Assembly (NCBI GenBank): GCA_031267675.1
Contig: JAIRYT010000082.1
Span: 1 to 59,593, forward strand
Length of the DNA: 59,593 nucleotides
Direction of reading: 5' to 3'
Source of the DNA: Treponema sp.
GTDB taxonomy: Bacteria > Spirochaetota > Spirochaetia > Treponematales > Breznakiellaceae
Shown here: one piece after another, positions 8,855 to 18,200 of the stretch
Position numbering within the stretch: the first letter of the stretch is position 1
Layout of the letters: each line of letters begins with the position of its first letter
Made by a program: the position numbers and the translations under genes
Notes under the pieces: model-generated
The model's input: only the letters and a program-made list of their open reading frames with translations
Database searches by the model: none
Told to the model about the DNA's origin: nothing

Positions 8855-11261
8855 TTCCGGCTTTCGCGTCGTGGACGGCCTGGTGATCCTGTTTTGCCTG
8901 GCCGGGGCCCTGTTCTGCCTTGTCCTTTTTCAGCTTGATTTAACCCGCACCCTTTCCCGGATTGGCGAAAAGCCTGTGGGAACAATTACCTGGAAGTACA
9001 AGGCCGCCCAGCGCCGTTTTGCCGACCGGGTACTCTGGGATCGCCTTAAAATGGAATCGCCGGTGTATGACGGCGACCTTATCCGCACCGCCATCCTTTC
9101 GGAAGCTTCCGTCCATTTTGCGGACGGCGGAAGCATCGATCTGGCCGAAAACAGCCTGGTCCGTATTTCCGTCGCCGGTGTTCCCCGGGTCGACCTTGTA
9201 GAGGGGACCGCCGCCGCAGCCGGCGGAGCGGGCGGCGTTGTTTTTACCACCGGGGGCTATGAACTTGTCCTTGCTCCGGGGGGAAGCGCCGTTGCCGCCG
9301 CCGGGCCGGAGGGCGGAACGGAATTCCAGATAACCGGCGGCAGCGCCCTTCTGGTTTCGCCGGACGCCCCGGAAGGACGGGAACTGGGAACCGGCGCCTC
9401 CGCGGCCTTTCGCCTGGACGGCGCCGCCGGCACGGAACCCCGGGCCGTGGTGCTGAGCCCGCCGCCAAACGCCCGCCTGCTTTCTTCCGGCGCGCAGGCT
9501 CTGGCGGTGGATTTTGTCTGGAACAGGGTAAACTACGGTTCCGGGGATCTTACCCGCATTGATATCGCCCGCGACCGGCGTTTTACCCGGACGGTCCTTT
9601 CCGTAAGCGCCGGCGGGGAAAGCAGACAAACGGAACTTTCGCCGGGGGTCTATTACTGGCGGGTCTATGTGGAAAGCGCCGGGAATTCGGTTGTTCACGC
9701 TTCCAAACTGACTATTCTCCAGGCGTCCCCGCCCGGACCGGTTAGTCCGGCGGCGGGACAGTCCTGGCGCTATTATCCCGGCGGCCGTTCCCTTCGTTTC
9801 CGCTGGACCCGGTCCGGACAGGAACAGGACCACCCGCCGGACTATTATCTGCTGGAAGCGGCGGATAACCCGGAAATGACAAATCTCGTCCGCCTTCAAA
9901 CCCAAAGCACCTACGCGGAATCCCCGCTTTTACGCCCGGGCAGCTGGTTCTGGCGGGTTTCCGCCCGGTACGGGGACCGTTCCCTGGTCTCAGGCGTTAT
10001 TCCCTTTACGGTTGCCGAGGGCGGCGAACTTGATCCGCCGCTTCTTGTCGTACCGGCGGCGGAAAGCGAAGTGGATATTGACCCCGGCGACCGGGATATC
10101 TATTTTTCCTGGAAGCGGGTAAACGGAGCGGATTCCTACACGGTCACGGTTTCCGCCAACCGGGATATGTCGAACCCGCTGATAAACCAGCGGGTAACAG
10201 GGAACTACTACACCTGTCCCGCCGCGTCGCTTGGAGAAGAAACATACTATTGGCGGGTCTCCGCCGAAGGTTCCACCGGGTCTTCTTCTTCTCCGCCCCG
10301 GTCCTTTACGGCCCGGCGTATACCCCCGGATATCAGGCTGCTGTTTCCGCCGGACAACTATACCGTCAGCGAAGATTTAACGCCGGATCTGCGCTTTACC
10401 TGGAAGACGGATATTTCCCCGCTTCGTTTTCAGCTTGCCCCGGATCCCGGGTTTACCGGCCTGGTCATAGACGAGCCGGCGGATAAAAGCTTCCGGGGGC
10501 GGCGTCTGCCTGCGGGAGTCTGGTACTGGCGGCTTGTTTCGCAGATACAAAGCCCGGTTCGGCGCTTTACCGTCGCCGGCGCTCTGCCGCCGCCGGTTCT
10601 GGGAGAGGCGGATGTACTGCCGGGCGAAAGCATGATATTCAGCTGGCAGCCGGTGGAAGGAGCGGAGTACTACCGCTTCCGCCTGTATAGGAGCGGCGGA
10701 ATGCTGCGGGAACAAACCCTGACTGGTACTTCGGTGAGCGTCGTTATGGATAACACGGAGGGAGGCTACCGCTGGACAGTACAGGCCTTTGCCGGAGAGG
10801 GAGCGTCGGGTTCCCGGCGGAGCGGTTTGGTCGGTACGGCGTCCTTTTATTTCGAGCCTTCGGAGCCGGATATTCCCCGGTCCCCGCCTCCCGCTCAGGC
10901 GCCCTCCGGCCCGGCGCTGGAACTGCTGCTGCCGGAAAACAATCTTACCCTTGGAATGACGCGGCTGCGGGATCAACCCTTTATCGCCTTTAGCTGGCAG
11001 GAACTTGAGGGGATCGCGGAGTATACGTTTATACTGCTTGACCGGAACGGCAGACAGATACTTTCCCGTACTGTTTCCCGGCCTTTCTATACGCTTGACG
11101 ATTTAAGCGTCCTGGGCCGGGGCGATTTTGCCTGGCGGGTCGAGGCGGACAGTAGAACAGGCAGAAAATTCTTATCTTCGGAATACCGGTTTCACATTGA
11201 TATTCCCGCCGTTAAACAATCGCATCTTCAGGATATAGGAACGCTGTATGGGACCGAATAA
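8820..11261 (+). CDS. FecR-domain protein with fibronectin-like repeats
   Basis: This 813-residue protein has one membrane helix (18-38) near the N-terminus, so the rest should face the periplasm. Residues 50-200 look like a FecR domain: VYDGDLIRTAILSEASVHF, then SIDLAENSLVRI and VDLVEGTAA. Six later modules of about 90-100 residues each end in a Trp-Arg strand (YYWRVYVE, WFWRVSAR, YYWRVSAE, WYWRLVSQ, YRWTVQAF, FAWRVEAD), typical of fibronectin type III-like folds. The start overlaps the cyclase gene by 35 bases and the end overlaps the next gene by 14. A scaffold or binding role at the cell wall is inferred. Confidence 0.8.
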   Translation: MSMPKKKSTNSSSGFRVVDGLVILFCLAGALFCLVLFQLDLTRTLSRIGEKPVGTITWKYKAAQRRFADRVLWDRLKMESPVYDGDLIRTAILSEASVHFADGGSIDLAENSLVRISVAGVPRVDLVEGTAAAAGGAGGVVFTTGGYELVLAPGGSAVAAAGPEGGTEFQITGGSALLVSPDAPEGRELGTGASAAFRLDGAAGTEPRAVVLSPPPNARLLSSGAQALAVDFVWNRVNYGSGDLTRIDIARDRRFTRTVLSVSAGGESRQTELSPGVYYWRVYVESAGNSVVHASKLTILQASPPGPVSPAAGQSWRYYPGGRSLRFRWTRSGQEQDHPPDYYLLEAADNPEMTNLVRLQTQSTYAESPLLRPGSWFWRVSARYGDRSLVSGVIPFTVAEGGELDPPLLVVPAAESEVDIDPGDRDIYFSWKRVNGADSYTVTVSANRDMSNPLINQRVTGNYYTCPAASLGEETYYWRVSAEGSTGSSSSPPRSFTARRIPPDIRLLFPPDNYTVSEDLTPDLRFTWKTDISPLRFQLAPDPGFTGLVIDEPADKSFRGRRLPAGVWYWRLVSQIQSPVRRFTVAGALPPPVLGEADVLPGESMIFSWQPVEGAEYYRFRLYRSGGMLREQTLTGTSVSVVMDNTEGGYRWTVQAFAGEGASGSRRSGLVGTASFYFEPSEPDIPRSPPPAQAPSGPALELLLPENNLTLGMTRLRDQPFIAFSWQELEGIAEYTFILLDRNGRQILSRTVSRPFYTLDDLSVLGRGDFAWRVEADSRTGRKFLSSEYRFHIDIPAVKQSHLQDIGTLYGTE

Positions 11262-12426
11262 ACATATCTACCGGATGGCATTTTTCTTTATGCTGATCTT
11301 CTTTGCCCTTCTTCCGGCGGTTTCCCAAAGTCCCGGCGAAAGAGAGGTATCCGCCAACGGCTCCTACTTTATCCGCCGGAGCAACGGGGGAATAGAGATA
11401 ATTCAGCGCCTTTCCTGGCCGCAGGATGACAACGCGTACCGCTACGAAGTGGTCATAGAACGGGAGGAAGGGGAATCCCGTGAAGTTTACCGGGAATTTG
11501 TCAACGATCCCTTTGTGGAAGTTTCGCTGCGGCCGGGTAATTACTGGTACTATGTGAATATTTTTAACATGCTTAACCGGCTTGAATATACTACCAACCG
11601 GGCTTCGTTTTCTGTTGTTTTGGCCCTGCAGCCCGTTCTGCAGCGTTTTGCCCCCAGGCGTTTTTACCTGGAAGACGGCCTGGCCTGGGATCTGGAGCTG
11701 GAGGGGAGCAATTTTATCGAAGAAACCACTGTGTATCTGGAACCCCTGACCATGGAGGGCGAGCCGGTTTTTCCCAAAGATTATACCTTTTCCGAAAAAG
11801 GCGCGCGGGTGGTTTTTGATCCGCAGGAACTTAAAAAAGGCGATTACCGCGTTGTTGTAGAAAATCCGGGGGGATTGAACGATTCCCGCGATTCCCTTGC
11901 CGTAAAACTGATAAGACCGCAGACAGGTGTTTCCCTTTCCTACGCTCCCCTGGTGCCGCTGAACGGTTACCTCTTTGACCTTTTTGACGGTTTTTATTTT
12001 ATCGGCGCCACCATCAAGGCCGACAGAACATTTTTAAAAACCAAATGGGGCGGGTACTTTGGTATCGAGGGGAGTTTGTCCTGGAATTATCTTTCGACCC
12101 GGAAAAACAACATGGACGTTACCGGCCATCTGGCGGACCTGCAGGCGGGTTTGTTTTTACGAAAACAGATGTTTCCCATGGTTTTTAACTTTTACGCGGG
12201 CCTGGGTCTGGGGAGTGTTTTTTTGCTTGAATTTGACTACCGGGTTATCAAGTCCGATCCCTACAATAATCTGTCGCCCCTTTTTGGTGTGGGCGCTTCG
12301 TTCCAATGGTTTTTTAACCGGCATCTTTACGGGGATCTGGGGGCAAAATACATCTATCTGCTTACCAGGGAAACCGCGCACCCGAGCTATATCAGGCCTT
12401 CGTTGGGGCTTGGATGGCGGTTTTAG
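11248..12426 (+). CDS. Outer-membrane beta-barrel protein
   Basis: The 392-residue product begins with a signal peptide, cut probably after AVS at residue 26. An N-terminal beta-sandwich region of about 190 residues follows, including an IPT/TIG-like stretch near LELEGSNFIEETTVYLEP. From about residue 230 the sequence alternates polar and aromatic residues in short strands, as in an eight-strand barrel. The chain ends in LGLGWRF, with the terminal Phe used as the assembly signal of outer-membrane barrels. Gene overlap ties it to the FecR-like and cyclase genes. It converges with the DRTGG gene, overlapping four bases. Confidence 0.8.
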   Translation: MGPNKHIYRMAFFFMLIFFALLPAVSQSPGEREVSANGSYFIRRSNGGIEIIQRLSWPQDDNAYRYEVVIEREEGESREVYREFVNDPFVEVSLRPGNYWYYVNIFNMLNRLEYTTNRASFSVVLALQPVLQRFAPRRFYLEDGLAWDLELEGSNFIEETTVYLEPLTMEGEPVFPKDYTFSEKGARVVFDPQELKKGDYRVVVENPGGLNDSRDSLAVKLIRPQTGVSLSYAPLVPLNGYLFDLFDGFYFIGATIKADRTFLKTKWGGYFGIEGSLSWNYLSTRKNNMDVTGHLADLQAGLFLRKQMFPMVFNFYAGLGLGSVFLLEFDYRVIKSDPYNNLSPLFGVGASFQWFFNRHLYGDLGAKYIYLLTRETAHPSYIRPSLGLGWRF

Positions 12427-12758
12427 GACGGATTTAGATGGGGGTACAGCTTTCCCGAAACGGTAAATTGGTTTTCTTTGGTGCGGAGCACGGCAATGTT
12501 TTCGCCGCCGGCGGCTTCCAGCATGTCGTCCTGAATGGGCCGGTTGTTGCACAGTATGATTGCGCGTATGTTTACCAAAGTAGAAACCGCCACCGTGTTT
12601 TTATGCGCCTGAATCGTTATAAGCGCGCCGCCGTCCTTTGCGTTTGCCATCACATCGGAAAGAAGATCCGAAGTATACGCCCCGCCAAGCGGAACATCCT
12701 CAAACTGGTCCTGTAGAATTTCGGCGTCCAGCAGTACCGCCGCTTCGCGTATTGTCAT
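12423..12758 (-). CDS. DRTGG-domain protein (paralogue A)
   Basis: The product is 111 residues, starting at ATG 12758 (MTIREAAVLL) after a GGAGGAG ribosome site; an upstream in-frame start adds an implausible 21 residues. The whole protein looks like a single DRTGG domain, with the segment YTSDLLSDVMANAKDGGALI and a late hydrophobic strand IRAIILCNNRP. Small DRTGG proteins are often found beside PHP-domain, anti-sigma-like kinase or iron hydrogenase genes in anaerobes; here a PHP gene is divergent 61 bases away. A second copy lies at 20431. A sensory or regulatory role is inferred; the ligand is unknown. Confidence 0.75.
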   Translation of the reverse strand: MTIREAAVLLDAEILQDQFEDVPLGGAYTSDLLSDVMANAKDGGALITIQAHKNTVAVSTLVNIRAIILCNNRPIQDDMLEAAGGENIAVLRTKENQFTVSGKLYPHLNPS

Positions 12759-12804
12759 GGCTCCTCCGGTTAAGTATATCTGGCAGTATATCTTGCAGCT
12801 TTTG

Positions 12805-12813
12805 TGGTACATT
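12805..12813 (+). promoter_or_regulatory. Extended -10 of the PHP gene
   Basis: TGG followed by TACATT (12808-12813) places the predicted start of transcription on the A of the ATG at 12820. No ribosome site precedes that ATG. No good -35 box is seen. Confidence 0.4.
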
Positions 12814-12819
12814 GTAATC

Positions 12820-13587
12820 ATGTTCGCCGACTTTCACAATCATTCCTGTCTGTCGCCCTGCGGATCGCTTGATTTGTCGCCAAGGGTGCTGGTTGAAACT
12901 GCGGCGGCGCGCGGGGTAAAGGCGCTTGCCCTAAGCGATCATAATTCGGCAAAAAACTGTCCCGCTTTTGGGTTTCACTGCCGGCGGCTGGGGCTTATTC
13001 CCTTTTACGGGCTCGAAGTTACCACCAGCGAAGAAGTGCACATGGTTTGCCTTTTTTCGGCCCTGGACGCCGCGCTTGAATTTGGCGACTATGTTTATTC
13101 GCGTATTGTTCCCCTTCCCAATGATCCGGAAAAAACCGGCGACCAGGTATATGTAGATGAAGACGACACTATTTTGGGCGAGCTTGAATATTTTCTGCCC
13201 TCCGCGTCGGATATCGGCGTGGACGGCCTGGGGCCCAAAGCAGCCAAATACGGCGGCATTGTAATTCCCGCCCATGTTGACCGGCCCGCGTTTTCCATGT
13301 CGAGCCAGTTTGGGCTGGTGGTTGACGGCCCCTGGGCGGCGGTGGAATGTACGCGGCTGCCTCCGGCGATTATCCGCTTTTCGTCCGGTGAATTAAATTC
13401 TGGTTCCACGCCCCTGGACACCCTTGGGTTTCCCCTGGTTACCGGTTCCGACGCCCACTACATTGAACATGTAGGGCGGCGGCCGTTTGAACTTGAGACG
13501 GGCGTTACGGAACTGCTTCCCGACGGCCCCGAAGCGGATGCGGACATTGACGCGCTTAAAAAAGCCCTGGCGCGCCGATCAGGCTAA
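12820..13587 (+). CDS. PHP-domain metal-dependent phosphoesterase
   Basis: This 255-residue protein starts at ATG 12820 (MFADFHNHS), directly at the family's N-terminal strand; the 21 residues that a longer frame would add are not conserved in style. It shows the four PHP metal motifs: HNH at 6-8, ALSDHNS near 46, IPAHVDRP near 150 and TGSDAHYIEHVG near 210. These coordinate two or three metals in phosphoester hydrolysis. The family includes nucleotide and histidinol phosphatases, and the substrate cannot be told from sequence. It is divergent from a DRTGG gene, a pairing seen in other anaerobes. Confidence 0.88.
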   Translation: MFADFHNHSCLSPCGSLDLSPRVLVETAAARGVKALALSDHNSAKNCPAFGFHCRRLGLIPFYGLEVTTSEEVHMVCLFSALDAALEFGDYVYSRIVPLPNDPEKTGDQVYVDEDDTILGELEYFLPSASDIGVDGLGPKAAKYGGIVIPAHVDRPAFSMSSQFGLVVDGPWAAVECTRLPPAIIRFSSGELNSGSTPLDTLGFPLVTGSDAHYIEHVGRRPFELETGVTELLPDGPEADADIDALKKALARRSG

Positions 13588-13816
13588 AAGATTAGGAAAG
13601 CTCTCTCTCCTGTTACTTTCAAGTACTGCGAAACGGTCAAAACGTGAAGAATTTTTACCGCTAAGTCGCGGAAGTCGCGGAAGTCAGGAGAAGATAAAGA
13701 AGAATTTCTTCCCCTCTTACTTATTCTCCTTATTTGACTTTTTCGACTCTGCGGTGAATTTCCGCTTCGGCGTATGCTCCGCGGCGGCTTTACAGGTCTG
13801 TTTCTTTGTAGTATGC
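13588..13816. other. Repeat-rich intergenic spacer
   Basis: No gene is apparent. The spacer has a direct repeat of TCGCGGAAG (13664-13685) and a long imperfect inverted repeat in which AAGTC-AGGAGAA (13681-13692) faces TTCTCCT (13724-13730) and GACTT (13736-13740). It resembles the CTTCGCGG-type repeat seen at 382-412. Confidence 0.6.
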
Positions 13817-13846
13817 TTTTTCCGCGGGCCGTAGGGCCCGGAAAAA
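13817..13846 (+). terminator. Hairpin upstream of the poly-C lipoprotein
   Basis: TTTTTCC (13817-13823) pairs with GGAAAAA (13840-13846), and GGGCC (13826-13830) with GGCCC (13835-13839), around a short loop. It could end transcription from the PHP gene or attenuate the lipoprotein gene. The ribosome site of that gene lies 12 bases further on. Confidence 0.45.
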
Positions 13847-13869
13847 ACCGCGTTTACAGGAGTACCGAT

Positions 13870-14450
13870 ATGAAAAAAACCCTGCGCGCAAAAACCGCGC
13901 GCCGCCGAACCGTGCCGGGGCGGAGTCCCGCAAGTTACCCCCCCCCCCCCCCCATGTTTTTCCGCCCCTTCTAGCTAAACCCCTTTTCTGCCTTCTCGCG
14001 GCCCTGCTGTTTTCGGCCTGCTCCAATCCCTCGGGCGGGAACGCGGATCCCATACCCCCCGCCCACGCCGCCTTTATACACGCCGCCGGCTGGGAAAATT
14101 CCACCCTGGCGACCGTGCTATACACCTTTACGGCAACAAGCCTCACCGTTGTTGCTCTCGGAAGCGGTCAAACAGCCGTCATTACCTTCGGCAGCGTTAC
14201 CCCCGCCACCGACAGGCTGTCGGAAACGGATTACAAAACCGGTTTTACCTTTACCGGAACCATAAGCTCCAATGACGTAGATGACGGCGATTTTGCACGC
14301 GATGATTCCGGCGTTATAGTGGATAATAAAGCCCCGGGGGCGGCGCACGTCATGACCTGGTATATCAGCAATGACGGTCAGTCAATTATTACTAAAAGTA
14401 GGGGTAATACCTATGCCTATACCTTAACCAATGCTTACGCCAAACAATAA
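13870..14450 (+). CDS. Lipoprotein split by a C16 tract (phase-OFF as read)
   Basis: An AGGAG site (13858-13862) leads to ATG 13870 and MKKTLRAKTARRR, a basic signal start. That frame crosses C16 (13938-13953) and stops at 13972-13974. The shifted frame is open across the tract and continues to 14450: it holds the hydrophobic core and lipobox (LLAALLFSACSN), then about 140 residues rich in Thr, Asp and Gly. Adding one C (17) or losing two (14) would join the halves into a 193- or 192-residue lipoprotein with a long, proline-rich n-region. The domain is not recognised. A homopolymer sequencing error would look the same. The next gene starts 12 bases downstream. Confidence 0.7.
13938..13953 (+). 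repeat. Homopolymer C16 tract inside a signal-peptide coding region
   Basis: Sixteen C residues lie between the start codon and the lipobox of the gene at 13870. Their count sets the reading frame: 16 gives early termination, and 14 or 17 gives the full protein. Confidence 0.9.
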
Positions 14451-14462
14451 GGAGGCGGCGCC

Positions 14463-15053
14463 ATGATCAAAAACAGAATAACCCCGGAGCGGTACGCGGC
14501 GTTAAAGAAAGCCTACGGCAGACACGCCAGTTGGGCCGTCTGGGGCGAAGGCGGCGACGTATACAACCCCGCCGTTATCGAACAGGCCCTCCCCCGCCTC
14601 CACGCCGGCTATGTGTTTGTCGGCCTCAACGCCTCGCAGGACCTAAAGGGCCTTGCCCCCTGGACAAACTACCACCACCGCCATCAGGGGAGCCGGGAAA
14701 AAATCTTCGCCCCCGTCTTCGGCGCGCCCCCCACAGGCGGCGCGTACATGACCGACATCGTCAAAGACTGCCCCTTCTCCTCCACCGCGGAAGTCCTGGA
14801 ATACCTTAAAGAGGACACAGCCGCCCTTGACCGGAACATCAAAACCCTGGTCAAGGAACTTGCCGCCCTGGGCCCGGTGGGAAAGATCATCCTTATCGGC
14901 GGGGCCGCGAAAACCATCTGGGAAAGCCGCTGCCGGGAACTTGGCCACCCCGCCTGCGCCATTACCCACTTTTCCGCACGCGGCAGTGCCTTCCCGGACA
15001 ATGCCCCCGGCGAGCTGCGGAAAATCGCGGCCTGCCCCTGCGCCGGAAGATAG
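14463..15053 (+). CDS. Uncharacterised protein, possibly uracil-DNA-glycosylase-like
   Basis: The 196-residue product follows an AAGGAGG site, so the ATG at 14463 is well supported. Its layout has a strand-turn VFVGLNAS, a motif near YMTDIVKDCPFSS, and a late strand-helix KIILIGGAAKTIW. This pattern recalls the uracil-DNA glycosylase/mug-like fold, but the catalytic residues are not clearly present and the match is weak. The gene sits 12 bases after the switchable lipoprotein and may share its transcript. GC-rich codon use resembles that lipoprotein more than the flanking metabolic genes. Confidence 0.6.
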   Translation: MIKNRITPERYAALKKAYGRHASWAVWGEGGDVYNPAVIEQALPRLHAGYVFVGLNASQDLKGLAPWTNYHHRHQGSREKIFAPVFGAPPTGGAYMTDIVKDCPFSSTAEVLEYLKEDTAALDRNIKTLVKELAALGPVGKIILIGGAAKTIWESRCRELGHPACAITHFSARGSAFPDNAPGELRKIAACPCAGR

Positions 15054-15254
15054 CGCGGTGGAATGATATAGAAGAACGATCACCGCGAACCATACTAACC
15101 CCACGAACAAATCTGGTTAGAAGATTAATCTCGTGTCAATCTAATCTTGTATAATTTCTCATTTCCCTGTATTTTTATTCGAGCGGGGCTTTGCCTCGGG
15201 GGCGGTTGCGACCGGATCCAGATCAGAAACGGATAAGGAAAATAAGGAGCGGCA
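15054..15254. promoter_or_regulatory. Spacer with gltB promoter region
   Basis: The spacer contains an inverted repeat (AAGATTA near 15121, TAATCTT near 15142) and a perfect TATAAT at 15150-15155. It predicts an mRNA leader of about 93 bases for gltB. A TTAATC box lies 19 bases upstream of the -10, which is a long spacer. Confidence 0.4.
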
Positions 15255-18200
15255 ATGTCGGGCGAGGGCTTATACAGTAAGGCATACGAACATGATTCCT
15301 GCGGAATAGGTTTTGTCGCGGATATAAAGGGCCGCCGCTCGCACGACATTATCCGGCGGGGTCTTGAGGTGCTGGAGCGCATGGAGCACCGGGGAGCGGA
15401 AAGCGCCGACAATAAAACCGGAGATGGCGCGGGAGTGCTGCTTCAAATTCCGCACAAATTTTACGCAAAACTTATTCCCGATCTTCCCGCGGCGGGAACC
15501 TACGGCACCGGCCTTATGTTTTTGCCCAAACACGGCCGCAGCGAAATTACCCAGGCGCTGGAATCCGCCGCCGCCGCAACGGGGCTTTCCATAATCGCCC
15601 GCCGTCCGCTTGACGTTGATTCTTCCGTGCTGGGGAGCATGGCGGCGGCCGCAGAACCTCTTGTTGAACAGCTTGTCGTGACATCAAAGAACGCAAAAAA
15701 AACGGAACTGGAAACAGCGCTCTACCTGTTTCGTAAAAAATGCGAAAAGCATTTTCGTTCCGGCGGTAAGGTTTCCTGGTATATGCCTTCGCTTTCATCG
15801 TCAACAATTGTGTACAAGGGCATGCTTATGCCAAAACAGCTTCGCAGCTATTATACCGAACTCGACGACGAAGCGGTGGAAAGCGCCGTGGCGCTGGTCC
15901 ATTCCCGTTTTTCTACCAATACGTTTCCCGACTGGCCGCTGGCCCAGCCGTTCCGCATTGTTTCCCATAACGGCGAGATCAATACAATTACCGGAAACCG
16001 TTTCTGGATGACGGCCCGCGAAAAAGCCTTTGGAAAGGACTGTCCATTCGCAAAAGCGGCCGGAAGCAACATGGAAGATATTGTTCCGGTTCTTGAACCG
16101 GGCGGCAGCGATTCGGCAAGTTTTGACAACGCGCTGGAACTGTTAATTGCCGCAGGAAGAAGCCTTCCCCACGCGCTCATGATGCTGATTCCCGAATCGT
16201 GGAACGATAAAAATCCCATCTCCGAACAATTAAAATCATTTTATGAATATCATGCCTGTGTCATGGAACCCTGGGACGGTCCCGCGTCGATGGTGTTTTG
16301 CGACGGACGTTATGTAGGCGGCACGCTGGACCGTAACGGTCTGCGTCCGTCCCGGTATACGATCACCAAAGACGGTCTTATTGTTATGGCTTCGGAAACC
16401 GGAGTGCAGGATTTTAAGTGCGAGGATGTCGAATACAAGGGCCGGCTTCTTCCCGGAAAACTGCTCGTTGTCGATCTTGAAGAAGGCAGGATCATTCCCG
16501 ACAGCGAGGTAAAAGAGACGGTATGTACCCAAAAGCCGTACGCCGAATGGGTAAAGAAACATATGGTGACGCTTCCCCAGACATTGTCGCCGCCGGCGCA
16601 CGCGGGAGAAGCCGCCGCCGAAACAACAGCGCCAATGAATCCCCGCGACATTCTTTTTATGGAACGGGCCGCGGGTTATACCCGCGAAGACCGCGAGCGC
16701 ATTTTGCTTGTCATGGCAGAGACCGCCCAGGAACCGACAAACTCGATGGGAACCGACACTCCGCTGGCGGCGCTTTCCGCAAAACCGCAGCGGGTGTATT
16801 CCTACTTTAAGCAGGTATTCGCGCAGGTTACCAATCCGCCTATCGACTCGATCCGCGAAGATCTTGTTATGACCTTGACCAGCTTTGCCGGGCCGCAAAA
16901 AAATCTGCTTGAAGAAAGCGAAGAACACTGCCGCCGGGTAAAGGTGTTTCATCCAATCATGACCGAAGCGGATCTTGTCCGCCTGTTAAAAATTCGCGCC
17001 GATCTGTATAAGCCAAAAAAACTCGCCGCCGTGTTTCCGGTTGACGCTTCCAGACCGGCGTTAAAAAACGCCCTTGTACAACTGGTCGAAGACGCAAAGC
17101 GGGAGGTAAAGGCCGGCAGTTCAATTATCGTCCTTTCCGACCGGAGCGCCGCGGCGGAATCGAATCTGTGCGCCATTCCCGCCCTGCTTGCTTCCGGCGC
17201 GGTACACCACGGCCTTATCAGCGCGGGGCTTCGTACGTCGGCCTCGATTGTCATTGAATCTTCCGAGCCCCGCGAGATCATGCACTTTGCCCTGCTCTTT
17301 GGCTACGGCGCCGATCTCCTCGTGCCCTACGGCGCGTTGACCTCGATACGGGCGCTTTGCGCGGGACCCGAAAAAAAACGTATCAGCCCTGAAAACGGAC
17401 AAAAGAATTATTTAAAAGGCCTGGCAAAGGCCATGCTTAAAATTATGTCAAAAATGGGAACAAGCACCCTGCGCTCCTATCGCGGCGCCCAGGTTTTTGA
17501 AGCGGTCGGCCTTGGCCGCGAAGTAATGGAAACCTGTTTTCGTTCAACGCCAAGCCGCATTGGCGGCGCGGATTTTGCGGACCTGGAAGCGGAAGCGCTC
17601 AGCGATTACTTTGCCGCCCGCAGCGCGTGGGAAAAACATCCCGCGCCCCAGGGCGGTGATTTTCTTCTTTCCGGCGCGGGTCAATACCGCTGGCGAAAAA
17701 CCGGGGAACGCCACGCCTGGAATCCCGAAACAATTCATCTTTTACAGTGGGCGGCGCGGACAGGGGACTATACACGTTTTAAGCAGTTTTCGAGCGCGAT
17801 AAATTCCCTTAACCGCAGCCCCCATGTAATCCGCGGCCTTCTTGATTTTGCGCCGGCCGGGGAAGCGGTCGATATAGAAGAAGTTGAAAGCGTTGAAAGC
17901 ATACTGAAACGCTTTACCACGGGCGCGATGAGTTTTGGATCAATCTCGAAAGAAGCGCATGAAACAATCGCCGCCGCGATGAATTCAATTAACGGTCGCA
18001 GTAATTCGGGCGAAGGCGGGGAGGACCCCGAACGTTTTGCGCCCGCACCGGATGTCTGGCTGCGGAGCGCGATCAAACAGGTTGCTTCGGCGCGTTTTGG
18101 CGTTACCAGCGAGTATCTGGCAAACGCCGTCGAACTGCAGATAAAAATCGCCCAGGGGGCAAAACCGGGCGAGGGCGGGCAGCTTCCCGGTCATAAGGTT

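Noticed and set aside
8940-9905. Long minus-strand open frame of 321 codons
   Set aside because: It lies fully inside the FecR-like gene and lacks family motifs; GC-rich codon use produces such frames.
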